Assembly (NCBI GenBank): GCA_029945375.1
Contig: CM057057.1
Span: 5,270,001 to 5,334,000 of the forward strand
From: Agaricus subrufescens
Lineage: Eukaryota > Basidiomycota > Agaricomycetes > Agaricales > Agaricaceae
DNA length: 64,000 nt
Direction: 5' to 3'
In this document: one piece after another, positions 1 to 12,382 of the stretch
Layout: every line of letters begins with the position of its first letter
How positions within the stretch are numbered: the stretch's first letter is position 1
Notes under the pieces: model-generated
What the model saw: the letters and a program-made list of their open reading frames with translations, nothing else
Told to the model about the DNA's origin: nothing
Databases searched by the model: none
Program-made: the position numbers and the translations under genes

Positions 1-1233
1 ATGGTACTGTACCCTCGTGTTGTCGTTTTTTTCTCTTTTCCTTTTCTTTTATTTTCGGTGCTTCAGCGCTTTCTGTTCCGAACGGAGTGTAAAAATAGAA
101 TGGACCAAACCACAATTGGTTCCGGCGAAGGGACATGCCGTGAAGGTGTATTTACGCCGTTTGGGCCGCTCATTAATTGATGAAATTATTCGTCCTATTT
201 TTTCCAGTCGTATTTGTGGATAGGACGGGTTTGGCGGGGGGATAACTTGGGCATCAATGATACGCTCGATAAAGTTATTCAGAGTATGAGGTAAATAGAA
301 GGCTGGGATCGGTGCGTCGAGGATTTATACTCCATCTGGTCGTCAATGACGATGGAAACGCGATTGTGTGTATTTGCTCTGTTCTTTTCGCAAAGTTTCC
401 TTTCCCTTTCGAGACGGGGCAAGTATCGATGGCGATGAGGGGCCTGGCCGAGGGCAACGCTTTTGTAGTGTGGCTATTAGCCAGTTATGGATTTTGGGCG
501 TATCGGGGGTTTAGTTGAACCGATTTCTGAAGGGCCCTTCGGTGGGTTGGAGGATAGCTGGGCGAGGCACTGCGCTTATCGATTGACGCCCCTGATGGTG
601 ATCAACATGCGGCAAAACATGAGGCCACGATCTGCCTGGGCTTAGAATAGAGCGTCACAAATCGAACTAGGTGGGTTTCTGTGGGTACTCGGAAATTTGG
701 CACTCAATAAACATAAGCGCAACCCTTCAGCAGGCATTGCATTCAGGCGGATCGGGCCCTGTCGGATACAAGCCATCCTGACTGACAGGCCTCGAGGCCA
801 GGCTGCACGCTGGAAAAGCTCCAGAAGATCAACTTTTCAAGATAGGTGGGGCAGTAACCGGGCGTGCTGAATCTGGGTTGGAACTCGAACGGGCCTTTAA
901 GCTTTCTTGGGCCTCCTTCCCCCCTCCTTTTCTTTTTCGTTTCTTGATTTTTTTTTAACAGCTGATCTCATCAAGTTCGAGATGGCGAGGAAGATTTGGG
1001 CAAACCAGGTTCGGTTTGAGCTCCGCGAGGAACCCCACGTAAAAGCTGGGTCCCCGCGAAGGTATCGAAAGAAAAAAAAAGAGTGCCTAGGGCTTCGATG
1101 AGAATTCTTGGACCTCGTTCGTGAACAGAGGACGTATTAAGAGATCGGAAAATATATAACATCTCTCCAAGTTAGTCGTCCAGCCGCTTTTTCCGATTTC
1201 CGCACCCCCCCTCCCTCCCCCTCGACTCATCCC
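1..1233. other. intergenic, no gene recognised
   Basis: No reading frame here resembles a known protein, and the short open frames lack splice or composition support. The last 300 bases are pyrimidine-rich (runs of T and C), which suits the promoter and 5' leader of the zinc-finger gene starting at 1234. Confidence 0.5.
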
Positions 1234-3037
1234 ATGCAGGCCCAGTACAACGTTGCGTCCTCGTCATGTCCTTCGTCACTGGGCTACTATCATCACATCT
1301 CAGCGGCCTACTCCACAGTCCATGACCAGTATTTCCCGACGGGCGGAGATAATTATTCTGGCAGCTTCTCGAGAGGATCATCGGATACGCTTGTATACCC
1401 CACAGATGAAGCCTACCATTACATGACCGACCGCGGAGGGCCCTCGAGTGTAGACCCCGGCCTTGGCAATAACACTGCGCACATGTCAACGGCGTATGCA
1501 CCTGGTACGACGACGAGTATTGGCTTTGACACCACCGGCATGGGGTACACCGATAGCGTTATTCCTTCGGTCTGCGTGTCGGGTAGGGAGTACCACCACC
1601 CCGAGGATATATCGGTGCCATACGACCAGGGCCGAGGATGGGAATGGGAATGCCCGCCAACGACGATGCAGCCAACTCTTCCTCCGCCACACCACCCACA
1701 TCCGCACTCTCTTACGCATCAACACTTACACGCGCCCACGCTTCCTCAACTTCCTAATACTATGGGCGCATCTGCCCTATTACCACATGATCCTACTTTC
1801 TTAGACTTGACATCGGCGATTAAAAGCGCGGTTAGTACGGTTGGACAAGCCCAACAACCTTATCCTGTACAGTCGTCATCGTCTGTCGCTCAACTGCCTA
1901 CGCCTGCCTCGATGTATGTTTCGTTGAATTCGGGTGGTGGTGGCGGACGAGGACGGGAGGAGACCCCTCAGATTTCGGCCGGGGATACTAGTCCTGCGGC
2001 TGTTGCGGCTGCTGCTGCTGCGAATTTGCCGCCTCCTATTATTCAGATGCCAGCCGGTGTGGCGGACGCTACGGGGGTGATACCTGTTCCTGATATGTTA
2101 TCGCGGGAGAAGAAGCATGCCTGTACAATGTGTCATAAACGGTTAGTTCGCCCTCAGGCGCGATGGTGCTGGCTTGATATCTCATCACTAACGTTGTTCA
2201 AATAGGTTCGATCGTCCGAGCACGTTGAGAAAGGTGAGCACATGCTGATTCATTTATGATAATAAGGCAATTATATTAATCCATTTTGCAGCATCTGCTT
2301 GTGCATACCGGTGAAAAGGGTGAGTGCGGATAATCATCCCATCAGGGTGTGAATTCGGGGGAGCTGATTTATTTTTGTTACTGATCTTGGTAGCGTTTGT
2401 ATGTGACACTTGTGGACGTCGATTCGGTGTGGCGTCGAACTTGAATCGGCATGTGCGCAGGTGTATATTAAAGCCTGTGAATGCGGCTCTAGCTACCACC
2501 CAAGCTCCTCCCTCTTCGATTCCTGGGGGCAGTGGCACAACGTCCTCTGACATGTCGTCCTCTAATCAACACGACGTGCCTGCTGCCAAGGCGGCGACTA
2601 CGAAACGTGGTCGTGCCTCGTCTTCTAGTGAATCTGCTTCGAGTACTTCCTCTTCCTCTTCGAGTCAATCGTATGGTCTCAAGTCTGGCGCCGATGGCGC
2701 TGCGTCAAGCAAGTCATCTGGTCAGAAGCGTCGTCGACGTGCACCGTCTCCCTCCTTATGGGTCCCTTGGTCGCTCCGGGCCTTTAATCTTACATGTGAA
2801 GAGTTCCATTGCTCCACACCTGTACCTCTACCGCCTGTTCGACGGAATTTGCCTAAGGAAGAGAGAGATTCATGGGATGATAACGTTTCCGCTAGACCGT
2901 ACCATCCACATGAGTGGAGAGGAGTGCTTCCGGGACCTGGTTTGGGCCATGGTTTTGGTCTAGGTGCGAAGGATATCCAAAACGTCAACTTTGGTGGGAG
3001 TGGTGGAATTATGCTTGGACGCGTTCTTGTCTTTTGA
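1234..3037 (+). CDS. Two-finger C2H2/C2HC zinc-finger transcription factor
   Basis: Predicted nuclear DNA-binding regulator of 535 residues. Exons: 1234-2141, 2206-2233, 2292-2319, 2394-3037; all junctions keep frame. The first 290 residues are low complexity (Ser, Pro, His, Ala runs). Finger 1 has Cys297, Cys300, His313, His317 and is divided over three exons. A TGEK linker leads to finger 2 with Cys325, Cys328, His341 and Cys345, so the last ligand is Cys (a C2HC finger). A Ser-rich stretch and a basic patch (KRRRR) follow, probably a nuclear localisation signal, then a compositionally normal C-terminal block rich in Trp and Pro. The short middle exons of 28 bases each are certain because they complete finger 1. 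Target genes cannot be told from sequence. The start is the first ATG of the long frame, after a C-rich leader. Confidence 0.85.
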
Positions 3038-3391
3038 AGTGGAAGTGGAAACATTAAGAATGATACGATCTGGTATGAAATGAATGAACGTTAGAAACAA
3101 TCAAGTCTTCTTTTCTTCTTTTTTCGCTTGTGGCGGGAAACTCCTGGAGTTGGATATTTTCTTGTCGTAGATACTTGCCTTTCTGCTATTGCTGTTTTAC
3201 TTCAGCTATCGCCTAGTATATAGATTGTGTTACAAGATTCTTGCTAGTTCCTTTCTGTGTAGCAACGAGGACATTTTCCATGTATTCTTGGTCAGTTGTA
3301 GGAATGTAAAATAAACATAACCAAATACGGCACTCATCCCGATACACTCCCTTAGAATTGGAGAACCTCCCGCTGTAGGATCTCGAGAAAA

Positions 3392-6311
3392 ATGCCCATA
3401 AATGCCGCGCAGAAAGTGGCAGTTGAAGAAGTCATTAAGGTCTTGATGAGCATACAGGCACCTCGGGGCAAGCGGAACCTGTGTGCGATGTTTATGGAGT
3501 TGGTTGATCGCGAGGAATGGCCCCAGTACTACGAGGTGCGCGCCGTTGTTAGCTCGCTGCGACCCCTGTCCATCGCTGATGTTCTCCGCCAGATCATCCC
3601 TGAACCGCGATGCATCAACCAAATCAAGGCTGGACTCGACAAGGGGCGGTATAAGGAGGCGTCAGACGTATACACAGACTTGTCTCTCGTCTTTTGGAAT
3701 GCATTGTTTTATAATGAGCCCAAGAGCCAGATAGCTGTAGACGCGCAGACGCTCAAGGTTCGTGATTGATAGGACCAAAAAGAAGCGGCGTATTGAGTTG
3801 ATTTTTTTTTGTGGTCTAGAACGCGTTGGAGAATGAGTGGAAGAAGAAGACAGTTTTAGGAGCGCCGCGTAAATCACCGCCGCCGTCGTCGGCGCAAAAG
3901 GTCCACGGCGTTGTTGATCAAGCTGAACCTGAATCACAATCAACAACTTCTCGTCCTTCCACCACTACCTCCGCCAGCACCAGCACCGCCAGCAGCACCG
4001 CCATGGCACAACCGGCAGCCAAACCGGTGCCTATACGTCCGAAACAGAGACAACACACGCCTGATGTCGATGTGGATATTATGTCGCCGGACGATGGACA
4101 TGGTGATGATACGGTACTTGAACGCGACCCTGAAAGCGAGGAAATTGTAAAACAGTTGGAAAAAGGCTTGCCGAGGTGGCCTGGTTTTAGCGAGGAGGGG
4201 TGGATGAACGACACGCCTGTGGTATGCTCTTTTTTTTTTTGCTTACAATGTACCGGAAATCCTGATCCGCAAGCCTTGGTAGGAGAGATTGCTAGACCTC
4301 GTTCATGCTGTGAAAAATTACAAGGATGTCGCGTATGTCACTCTTTCTTTTCTTTTTGGATTGTATCTGTTGTTTAACTACGCGTACAGTGGAACTCGGC
4401 CCTCCTCGTCGTTAGAGGCTGTACCTGAAGCATCCACGACACCTCATCTATCGTACACCACGCCACTTTCACTGAAAATCATCGAGGTGTGTCACACAGT
4501 TAGATTGCTTATACCGCATGTTTAAAATATAATCTGGCTAGTCACGGGCACGAGGGAAAGAATACACGAGTGCAAAAGACTTTGATATTGAAGTCGCCAA
4601 GCTATTCGAAAAGGCTAGACGGTACTATGAACTCTGCACGGAGGCCTATGGCCATATACTCCTCCTACAACGTTTATACCAAGCTTTGACCTCACCCAAT
4701 CCACCTTCTGGACCTCCATATGTTTCAACTCAAAACTTTGCGGCACTACGCGCTGGACCTGGGACAATTAAACCCGTGCACGGAGGTGATATTGACGGCG
4801 TGCCGAATGTGACCACCCACCGCGTGTTGACGCGTGAGCGCAAGTTTGTAGATGAAGTGCATTACAGGGGGTGGACGTTGAAGTTGGCGGATTGGGTTCA
4901 TTTGAGCAATCCTGATGATCCTAGTCGTCCCATAATAGCTCAAGTGTTCAGATGTTGGATATCTGAGGAACCGTGAGTGTTGGTGATTTTGGTAATTTGA
5001 TGTTTCCTAATGTGGATCCCAGTGCAAAGGCGGGACAGGCGGGGATCACTGTTTCATGGTATTACCGGCCGGAGCAGGTATAGTGATGAATGTCATTTCG
5101 GCCGTTCCCCGGTATATGCTAACCGTACCGTCGTTTATAGACGTTTCATCCTGCTGAGAGAAGGTTTTGGGAAGGCGAGGTGTTCAAAACTAGTAAGCAT
5201 GCATGGACAACTACCCTTTGACGCGTCGTTCCTGACTTGTGTTCGTGCACAGGTCATTTTGCTGATCATCCAGTGGAGGATATCATCGAGAAGATAGCGT
5301 GTCAATTCACGGCTCGTCATATCCGTGGACGACCGCGTCCTCCATATTGGTATCTCGGCTTTCCGCTTTATGTTTGCGATTCACGGTACAATGATCGTGA
5401 TCGCGTTTTCGTCAAGATTAAAAACTGGAATTCATGTATACCGGAAGAAGTGCGGAAAAGCACCGAGTTTATGCCGATATACCCTTTTGAAAGGACGGTT
5501 TATCCAATCAGGTATCCAAGTCCGTTTTTGGTTAAAGGGAATAACAGTAAAGTGAAGGGTCCTGGGGGGATCATTCCGTTGTCGACATCTGGGGATGGTG
5601 TAGTTGAGCATGAAGATGTTAAGAAGAAGAATGCGTCGGGAGCAGGGAAGGCAGAAGGTTCAGGAACGAGCAAGGGGCAACAATCTGCTGGCAATGCAAC
5701 CGCGCAAGGCAATGCTACAGCTGCAGCTTCTTCTGTTGCGCCGACACCTCAACCTCAACATTCACAGTTGATGCAGCAGACTCAACTTCCACAACATCAG
5801 CCTGTACAGCGCCCCCCAGGCCCCGATCGTTCCGTATTTACGGCAGCGGGAGGCACAGCTCTCGGGAACAATATTCAAATTGAGAAACTTCCTCCAGAAA
5901 TAAGTGAGTTGGTTTCAAAAAGGAACGTAAAAAAAATCGAATGTTAGTTGACCATTTTGATGTCTAGCCAAGCATTTTGATCGGGATCCCGATACGAATG
6001 AGATGCTATGGTTTTCGGCACCTCCTATGAATGTGTCGCGTGTACCACCAGCGAAACATAGTTTGACGTACTTGCATTTCTTGGCGACGAAACGGAAACA
6101 AGGCGGACGGCAGGATGGTGGTGATGGTGACGGGGAGCAGGCGATGGATGAGGATGATAATGATAATGACGATGATGCCGGTGGTGGTGGAGATGAACTA
6201 TCACGTCCGGATATGGGGCTTCACAAGCGAGTAAAATTGGATAATGGGGTTCAGCCTACGACGAGGGAGATGATGCAGAAGTTGTGGGTGGAGATGGGAA
6301 TGGAGTGGTAG
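3392..6311 (+). CDS. RSC1: RSC1/RSC2-type chromatin remodelling subunit (bromo-bromo-BAH)
   Basis: Subunit of the RSC/PBAF nucleosome remodelling complex in the nucleus. Ten exons: 3392-3535, 3593-3757, 3820-4221, 4283-4332, 4390-4486, 4542-4972, 5023-5077, 5141-5192, 5253-5903, 5968-6311, giving 796 residues with every junction in frame. Bromodomain 1 covers about residues 10-120 (YYEIIPEPRC and the FWNALFYNE segment with the acetyl-lysine Asn). An acidic linker follows. Bromodomain 2 is about 225-330 and is divergent. A BAH domain is about 365-500 (DWVHLSNPDD; WYYRPEQT). After it comes the HFDRDP..LWFSAPP block known from fungal Rsc1/Rsc2. Bromodomains bind acetyl-lysine and the BAH binds nucleosomes. 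The first intron (57 bases) is in frame, so an unspliced reading is also open; splicing restores the conserved YYEII sequence. RSC1 and RSC2 cannot be told apart in a fungus with one copy. Confidence 0.9.
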
Positions 6312-7827
6312 AAGAAGTTGGGTGTAGTGGGTCTCGGATTTTTCGATCTCCCAGCCCCCTCCTTTTTTCGTTTTTTCTTTTTTTTTTTTATAGAAATTGC
6401 TTATGTATAGGGTTTCGCGATATGTATTAACGTTATTTTGTGTTATTTCATTTTGGCTGTGCCTGTGCGCTGATGCCCAGATGTCGTTCAAGGCTTCTGA
6501 ACTTTCAAAGGGTCATGGTCAATTAATAGATTATATACGTACGTTATGTTATCAGAGTACTACGTGGGAGAACAGGCTGGCGTCGGTTAGCTTGGGCTCC
6601 GAGCAGGCTCCGAGCCTCGAGGTCGGTTGAATCAGGTGGATGATCAGTGGATGATACAAATCAGGTTCATCTGATGTAGGGCTCAACCTGGGACGGAGAT
6701 CTCGTATGACTTGATTGAGGATGGGACACATCGTCCTCTACCACACTCACGAGACAAATCGAGGGATGGTCCTCACCCCTAATATCGATCGCTGATGAAG
6801 AATGAAGCTGTGCACCAGTTATAAGTCATGACATGATTTGATGCAAGAGGGTGACTCAGCGGGCGTAATGAGAAAGGGTCTTGGAGGAGCTCGGATTTAC
6901 TTTACCATGGGTTCCTAATTCATATAGTGTGTCTGTTTCATTGATGAAAGTCGCTATGGGCCCCGCAGACGAAGGGCAGAAACGGCGCTAGATGCTGTGG
7001 TGTTTCTGCATATAGTAGCTCATCAATCACCGCTCAGGTCGGATGGTGATCATGAGGCGTCTGTCGGATATCTGCTCGTGCCTTCTAGACCTCTTTGTCA
7101 TTTCGTACCCACCTAGCCCTTTTCTGCTTTTTTTATCTTTGGAGAATGCCCAGTGCCTCTGTCACGGCTGGACCCATTCAGCCTCCTCCATCGGCAAACA
7201 ATCTCGTATGTTGTTTTATCTTTGCAAATAATGTCTTACTGTCACGCAGCCTCGTACGCAGTGCCCCTTCATTCTTTACCGCATTTGCTCCTGAACGAGC
7301 GCACGTTTTCCACATGGTTCGCCAATCGCTCCCGCAACGCCGGGCACAGAAAGGTACAGCATCCCAGTCGGCGTCTCATGGAGCTGTCACTCGAAAATAA
7401 AACCCACAGAACAAGCTTCGCACAGAATCAGCTAGGGAGGGAAAGCTCGCACGACAAACTGAACCGGTAGCTTCTCTCCGTCGCGCTAACCTCGATTGGA
7501 TCTTCTCGGCCTTTTAATGGGTTATGACATATCCCCATCCGTGTGTTTTTCATCATCACTGCCATTTTGAGTTACTGTTTTAATGCCAGCCTTGCAAATT
7601 GCGGTCCTGCTTTCTCTTCCCCCGCTCCTGACGATTATCAATCCCGGGCGCTGTCACAGGGACGTTATCTCCAACACCGAGTGCCGTCCTGGTTACGTTT
7701 CCTCTTTGCCTCTTCACCTTCATCTGCCTGCTGGTGGACTCTGGGAAAACTTTTTCTTGCTTGTTGTCTTCCCCCGCCTTTATCCGCTCATTCCCGCGAT
7801 AGCTTTCGGTCACGCTTTACGAGAAAA
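6312..7827. other. intergenic, no gene recognised
   Basis: Holds the T-rich 3' end of the RSC1/2-like gene (poly-T near 6370-6390) and the leader of the mucin-like gene. Short open frames around 7040-7470 have one plausible GTATGT donor at 7206, but no phase-consistent exon chain could be built, so nothing is called. Confidence 0.45.
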
Positions 7828-9704
7828 ATGCGAGGGAAATTTTGGAATGTGCTTTCGGTGAATGCAAGTGCGGTTATGGTGGTGCTAGCGATGGCTGGAG
7901 CGGCATGGGGAAGATTAGAGGCCAGAGCCTTTAGTGGTCCAGACTGCCACTCGCCAGCTACTTGGACTTGGATGGACAACGCGCAGTCATTGAATCCTTG
8001 CAAGACGGCCGCATACCTGCAAGGCGCATGTCAAGGCTTAAGTGAGTAACCGATATCCTCTATCTTAAGACAATTTCTGAGCGGTGTGGTCAGGCTTTCA
8101 GTTACAGCCGCTCAATGGTACAAATCATTACAGTCCGGGAGATGCACGAACCGCGGACGACTGCTACTGGTATGCTTGTTTTTTTATATATTCTGTATAA
8201 ATCACTCATGTTCGTGTTTAGTTCTTGGGCAACATATAACCTTATAAGCGCGTGTGTTCTTTGTCAGGACAATCAAAATGGCGTAGTGTCGTATGTAGAT
8301 GTCATATTATTTTCATGAGGTGCCTCATTTTCTCCCACAGGTGGGCCGAATGGAACACTCCCTCCTGCGCTAGTTTTACATCAACAACGAGGTGGGTGAA
8401 GTTTTGTGTCGTCCTGTGTCTGAGCAAACGCTTACAGGAGTGTGTCCAGTCCTTGGCCAGCCAGATTCAATGACTCTATACCAAATAATGTCACATTCCC
8501 AAATTGGGCCGCCAAAGATCGTGAGCACTTCAGATTCATCAAAGCTTGCGCATAGCTTGACTTTACGGTGTACTTAGCCCGGACCTGGACCGACGGACGT
8601 TGGAACGCCCCCCAGGCTTCCCAGTTATCAAAGAGCGGTACGTAAGACTGGATGCTTTCCTTATTCTCCAAATCTCACGCTGTCGTATCAGAACTGGGTG
8701 ATTATCCTCTCGATGGCCCAAGTCCCACCCAATCAGCGAAATCCGGAGGGGGAACCAACGCTGGTGCCATAGCGGGTGGTGTCGTTGGAGGTGTTGTAGC
8801 CATTGCAATTGGTGTGGCTATCGCTGTTTTCCTGGTGTGTCGCGCCAAGCGAAGAAGATCTGAACTGGAGAAGAGTGATTTAAATATCACTCACGAACCG
8901 AAGGAATACCATCATGCTCACAGCCCCTCCGACGTGTCTAACAGGATTTATGGTTCAAGTTCCGGTTACACTCCTCTTGGACACATCTCCTCTCCTTCCA
9001 ATGGCTCAATGTTCCTACCGAGCCCCAGCACTTTCCTTACCCACGCTACTAGTGACCAAGTGTCTATAGCTCAGGAATCATTGCTACATTCCATTGCCAT
9101 GACTACTTCACCAGGCCCTCAAGGCCCACCAAATGTATTCGTCCCTCCTCAAGCTCAAGCTCAAGCTCAAGGAACTGTCTCTCCCTTCATAGGACAACAG
9201 CCCACTGCCCCAGTCAATCACAGCAAAAAGCTTTCAGAGGTTTCGCAGGGTAGTTCAGTCATGAATGAAATCCCTTCTCGAACGCCGTTGAATCCCCCAG
9301 CGTACTCGGAAGCTCCAGGCGATCACGGGGATTTTTCGAGTCAACATCCTGATCAGATGTCAACAGTGGGATCATCTTCGTTCGTCACAACACCTTCCAG
9401 TAGTGGACCACAAACTCGTCATGAAAAGAGTGCATCTGCGACCTCGATGACCTCTGCGGGGTCGCATCTGACACATCCGGGATATTGGGGTCAAGGGGGT
9501 TCTACGAGTTTCTCAGGGGCAGCAGATATACTCAACAATAGTGATACCCCCACACCGACAATGGCGAGCCCTTCTTATACCGCGCCTCCTCCTGGCACCA
9601 TCATGTCTGTAACACGGAGCGAGAAACAACGCCCCCCTACGGCCCCCCCTACGGCCCCTGCTGCGGACGCCGCGCAACCAGACGCCCCTAATGAGGACAA
9701 CTAG
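7828..9704 (+). CDS. Mucin-like single-pass plasma-membrane protein
   Basis: Not a named gene, but the architecture is common in Agaricomycetes. Exons: 7828-8041, 8094-8169, 8222-8290, 8341-8391, 8438-8520, 8578-8637, 8692-9704; 521 residues, all phases agree. An N-terminal hydrophobic segment (residues about 10-28) is probably a signal peptide. The ectodomain is built from small exons and carries the family pattern of paired Cys around CVLCQ, then a WAEWNTPSC motif. One transmembrane helix at about 209-232 is Ala/Val/Ile/Gly-rich, followed by the stop-transfer RAKRRR. The cytoplasmic tail of about 285 residues is Ser/Pro/Thr-rich and disordered, with a Gln-Ala repeat near 9154-9171. A receptor or cell-wall sensor role is inference from the layout (ectodomain, one helix, long tail). 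I chose the ATG at 7828 because it begins the signal peptide; the upstream open frame has no supporting composition. Confidence 0.72.
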
Positions 9705-10613
9705 TTCTGCTTCTCCTTCGATTCTCCCCCGATCGTTCTTACTATGAGTGGTTTAAAATTCGGAACAGTCATTCTTTTTTTTTCCCCTAAGTTATCTATC
9801 CTTTGTACATTCCGATCGGGATTTGTATAACTATGTATCCTTTTTTTTTTTTGCGTACCTGATGAATCTTTTTTAGTGTGCCAAGACCTTCTTTAGTGTT
9901 ATTAATTCGAGGTTGTAGGTGTGTGTTTGTATGTGCTTTGTTTTTAACTGGGACAATTGCTTTTTTTATTCTTTTTTTTGATGTGGCGTAGGTATGGACC
10001 GCTTGTGGTATGTGTAGAGATTCTTATTGTGGTCGATGTACACTGTTTTGTTGAGGAAAAAGAAGTGAGTCTTCAGGTGCCGCTTGGATAATTTTGGAGG
10101 AATAAGGAAAATCGTACTCCATACAAGGAAAGCTCCGCTTCTGACAACAAAAATCAATGAGTTTCGGGGAATTTTTTAACCGGGATCGCCCCAGTGGGGT
10201 CCCACCTCCGGGCTTTCTCCATCCGGAGACAGATTGGAGGAGTGTCACGACCAAGTAGTATGAAACATGGGCTGAAACCTTGAGGTGAACCCCAATCGTT
10301 CATCTCGGTTCTGTTCAAGTATCAGGTTGATAATTAAACTCGCGAACGCACGAGGACTAAATGATAATTCGGTCAAACCTTCCCATCAATAGAAATTGAG
10401 GTGGTCAGATGGAGAGTCAGTAAAGAAATTTCCAATTTTTTCATTGGCCTTTTTGGAAAGATAGGAGAGTCCAATTGTACCAGCCGTACTACCGCGACCA
10501 CAGCCCGTTGGAAATAGGCTCAATACACCTGATAAAGGCACGCTGGATTCTGAGCAACGTTTTTAAATTCGAAAAAGATGAGGCATATTTATATCACATC
10601 AAGGGGCTACTAC
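9705..10613. other. intergenic between convergent genes
   Basis: Contains the T-rich 3' regions of the mucin-like gene and of the oppositely oriented GFA-type gene. No coding or RNA signal was recognised. Confidence 0.5.
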
Positions 10614-11174
10614 TCAAGCCAAATCCAACAACTTTGACTTGTTCGAAAATCCCTCCCACTTGGGCAAACCATCCGGAACATCCAAAAGCCTTGTACCATA
10701 AAACACATGGTGTGTAGGTTTGATTTTATCGAAATCTATGATGAGGTCGGTTTGGGGGTCTCTGGCGAGGTGGAGGGATTTGAGGATCCAGAGGTTGAAA
10801 GTGGTGTTGGATACGCCGATGCAGTTGTTGCAGGACTGGCACCAGTAGCCTGACCAGGGGTTGTCGGGTGAGGCGGGGGAGGTGACCTCGAGGCTGTATA
10901 CCGCTTCGGGGTTTTTGTGTGTCCAGGTGAAAGCTGTTGTGGGGTAGTGGAGGGAGTGGACAAAAGGTGCACCTTGGATAGAGTATTAGTATTAGGATTA
11001 TTACGTTAGAAGGTAGAATGAGATCGATTTACCACTCCGACTTTGACATCGAGTGCAGTGGCAGTAGGCACTGAGTAGGGGTTTGCCTTCGAGTCTCCAA
11101 GTGGCTGCACCGCAGAGACAAGAAGCTTCGAATGTGAGTTTAGAAGAGTCGGTGGTAGTGGTGTCTGTTTGCAT
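10614..11174 (-). CDS. GFA/CENP-V-type zinc enzyme, copy 1
   Basis: Member of the glutathione-dependent formaldehyde-activating (GFA, Mss4-like fold) family, 166 residues, cytosolic. Two exons read leftwards: 11174-11033 and 10972-10614. Zinc ligands are visible as CLCG near residue 18, CHCTRC near residue 38 and CQSCNNC in the C-terminal half, the usual set for this fold. The length matches the family. The splice falls in the Gly codon right after CQSRSG, as in copy 2. A TATAAAAAG sequence (reverse strand, 11263-11271) lies about 90 bases before the ATG. Copy 2 sits 1.0 kb upstream on the same strand and shares the C-terminal FYGT.LDVPDGLPKWEG block, so this is a tandem duplication. The substrate is unknown; many GFA relatives do not act on formaldehyde. 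Confidence 0.82.
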
Positions 11175-11262
11175 AGTGATACTTCAAGTTGGAGTTGGAT
11201 TGGAGGTAGGAACGATTTAGAGGGAAATTCGTTGTGTTTACTGTTCTTCATACGCGGGCGTC

Positions 11263-11271
11263 CTTTTTATA
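11263..11271 (-). promoter_or_regulatory. TATA box of GFA copy 1
   Basis: TATAAAAAG on the reverse strand, about 90 bases upstream of the ATG at 11174. Position and sequence fit a fungal TATA box; no other promoter element was identified. Confidence 0.4.
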
Positions 11272-11657
11272 TTCATTTTTGGGATCAAAATCCGGAAGTG
11301 GAGAATGAGCGATTTGAATAGCTACCCCTGATGAGGTTTATTAAGCTTTCATTGACTCGATGTTTCGAAAGCTCCTATCAGATCGGCTATTTCCCCCTAA
11401 ACTTTTTTACTCTTCTCTTGTTCTCAATTTGGCAAAAAAGCGCAACAGCGCTTGTGATATGTCACTCCTAGGCCCAGCAGCGGCCTCTGTTCCAAATACA
11501 TACAGTTGAACATCGTTCGTGTATATCTGATAAACATAGCAAAGTATCTCTATATCAATAGTAAAGGCACCAAAAAATAAAAACCCCAACCAAACGGACA
11601 ACGAAATCACACACACACACACACACACTCCCCCATCCCTGGCAAAAGCCTCTCCTC

Positions 11658-12346
11658 TCACGCCAAATCCAACATCCTCGATTGATTCTCATACCCTTCC
11701 CATTTCGGCAACCCATCCGGCACATCCAACATCCTCGTCCCATAAAAAATATGTGCCGTAGGCTTAATCTTCTCGAACCCTTCGATTAGATGTGTTTGGG
11801 CGTCTCGTTTGAGGTGGGCGGATTTGAGAGACCAGATGTTTGTTTTTGTGTTTGCGGCGCCGATGTAGGTGAGGCAGGATTTGCAGCGGTGGATTATCCA
11901 TGGGTGGGAGGGGTTTGGAGGGGTTTGGGAGACGGTGGGTGGGGGTGTGAGTGATGTTGTTGTTGTTGTTGGTGGTGGTGGTTGTGAGATGGGGGGTTTT
12001 TTGGTGTTGGATGGGGATGAGGTGGTGGGTGTTGTCCAGGTGAGGGATGTGAAGGGGAAATGAAGTCCGTGAACGAATGCGGCACCTTTAGGAATAAGAG
12101 GTGAGTAGTGTAAAAGAATAGACTGGGAAAGTATAATGAAGAGCATTTACCATTTATACGTTGACAAAGTGTACAATGACAATAAATGCTGATCAAGGGC
12201 CTGCCTTCAATCCTCCACGAAACCGACTGACAGAAACACGATCCTTCAAAAATAAGTGGTGGTGATGATTCATCAGGTGTCGTCGGTGTTGAAGTCAGTA
12301 TCGTATTCGAAGTCGTAGTAGAGGTAGCATCGTCATCGACAACCAT
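11658..12346 (-). CDS. GFA/CENP-V-type zinc enzyme, copy 2
   Basis: Second GFA-family gene, tandem to copy 1 and on the same strand. Exons: 12346-12151 and 12085-11658, 207 residues. Zinc ligands: CFCQ, CHCTLC, then CKSCLTY, with the same intron position as copy 1. Compared with copy 1 it has a longer Thr/Ser-rich N terminus and a low-complexity insertion (Pro, Thr, Ser, His-rich, coded near 11920-12040) between the second and third zinc ligands. An in-frame ATG at 12382 would add 12 residues. I prefer 12346 because the extra residues are unlike copy 1 and the sequence just before 12346 resembles an intron end. The insertion is probably a loop extension; a missed intron was considered, but the frame stays open. 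Confidence 0.78.
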
Positions 12347-12382
12347 ATCTAGCAGAAACGTGATGCTATAACCCGTACACAA

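Noticed and set aside
7043..7470. Small open frames before the mucin-like gene, one containing LLLNERTFSTWF, like the DUF202/Vtc1 NERTF motif, with a GTATGT donor at 7206
   Set aside because: No start and splice combination joins the pieces in a single frame, and no membrane helices follow the motif.
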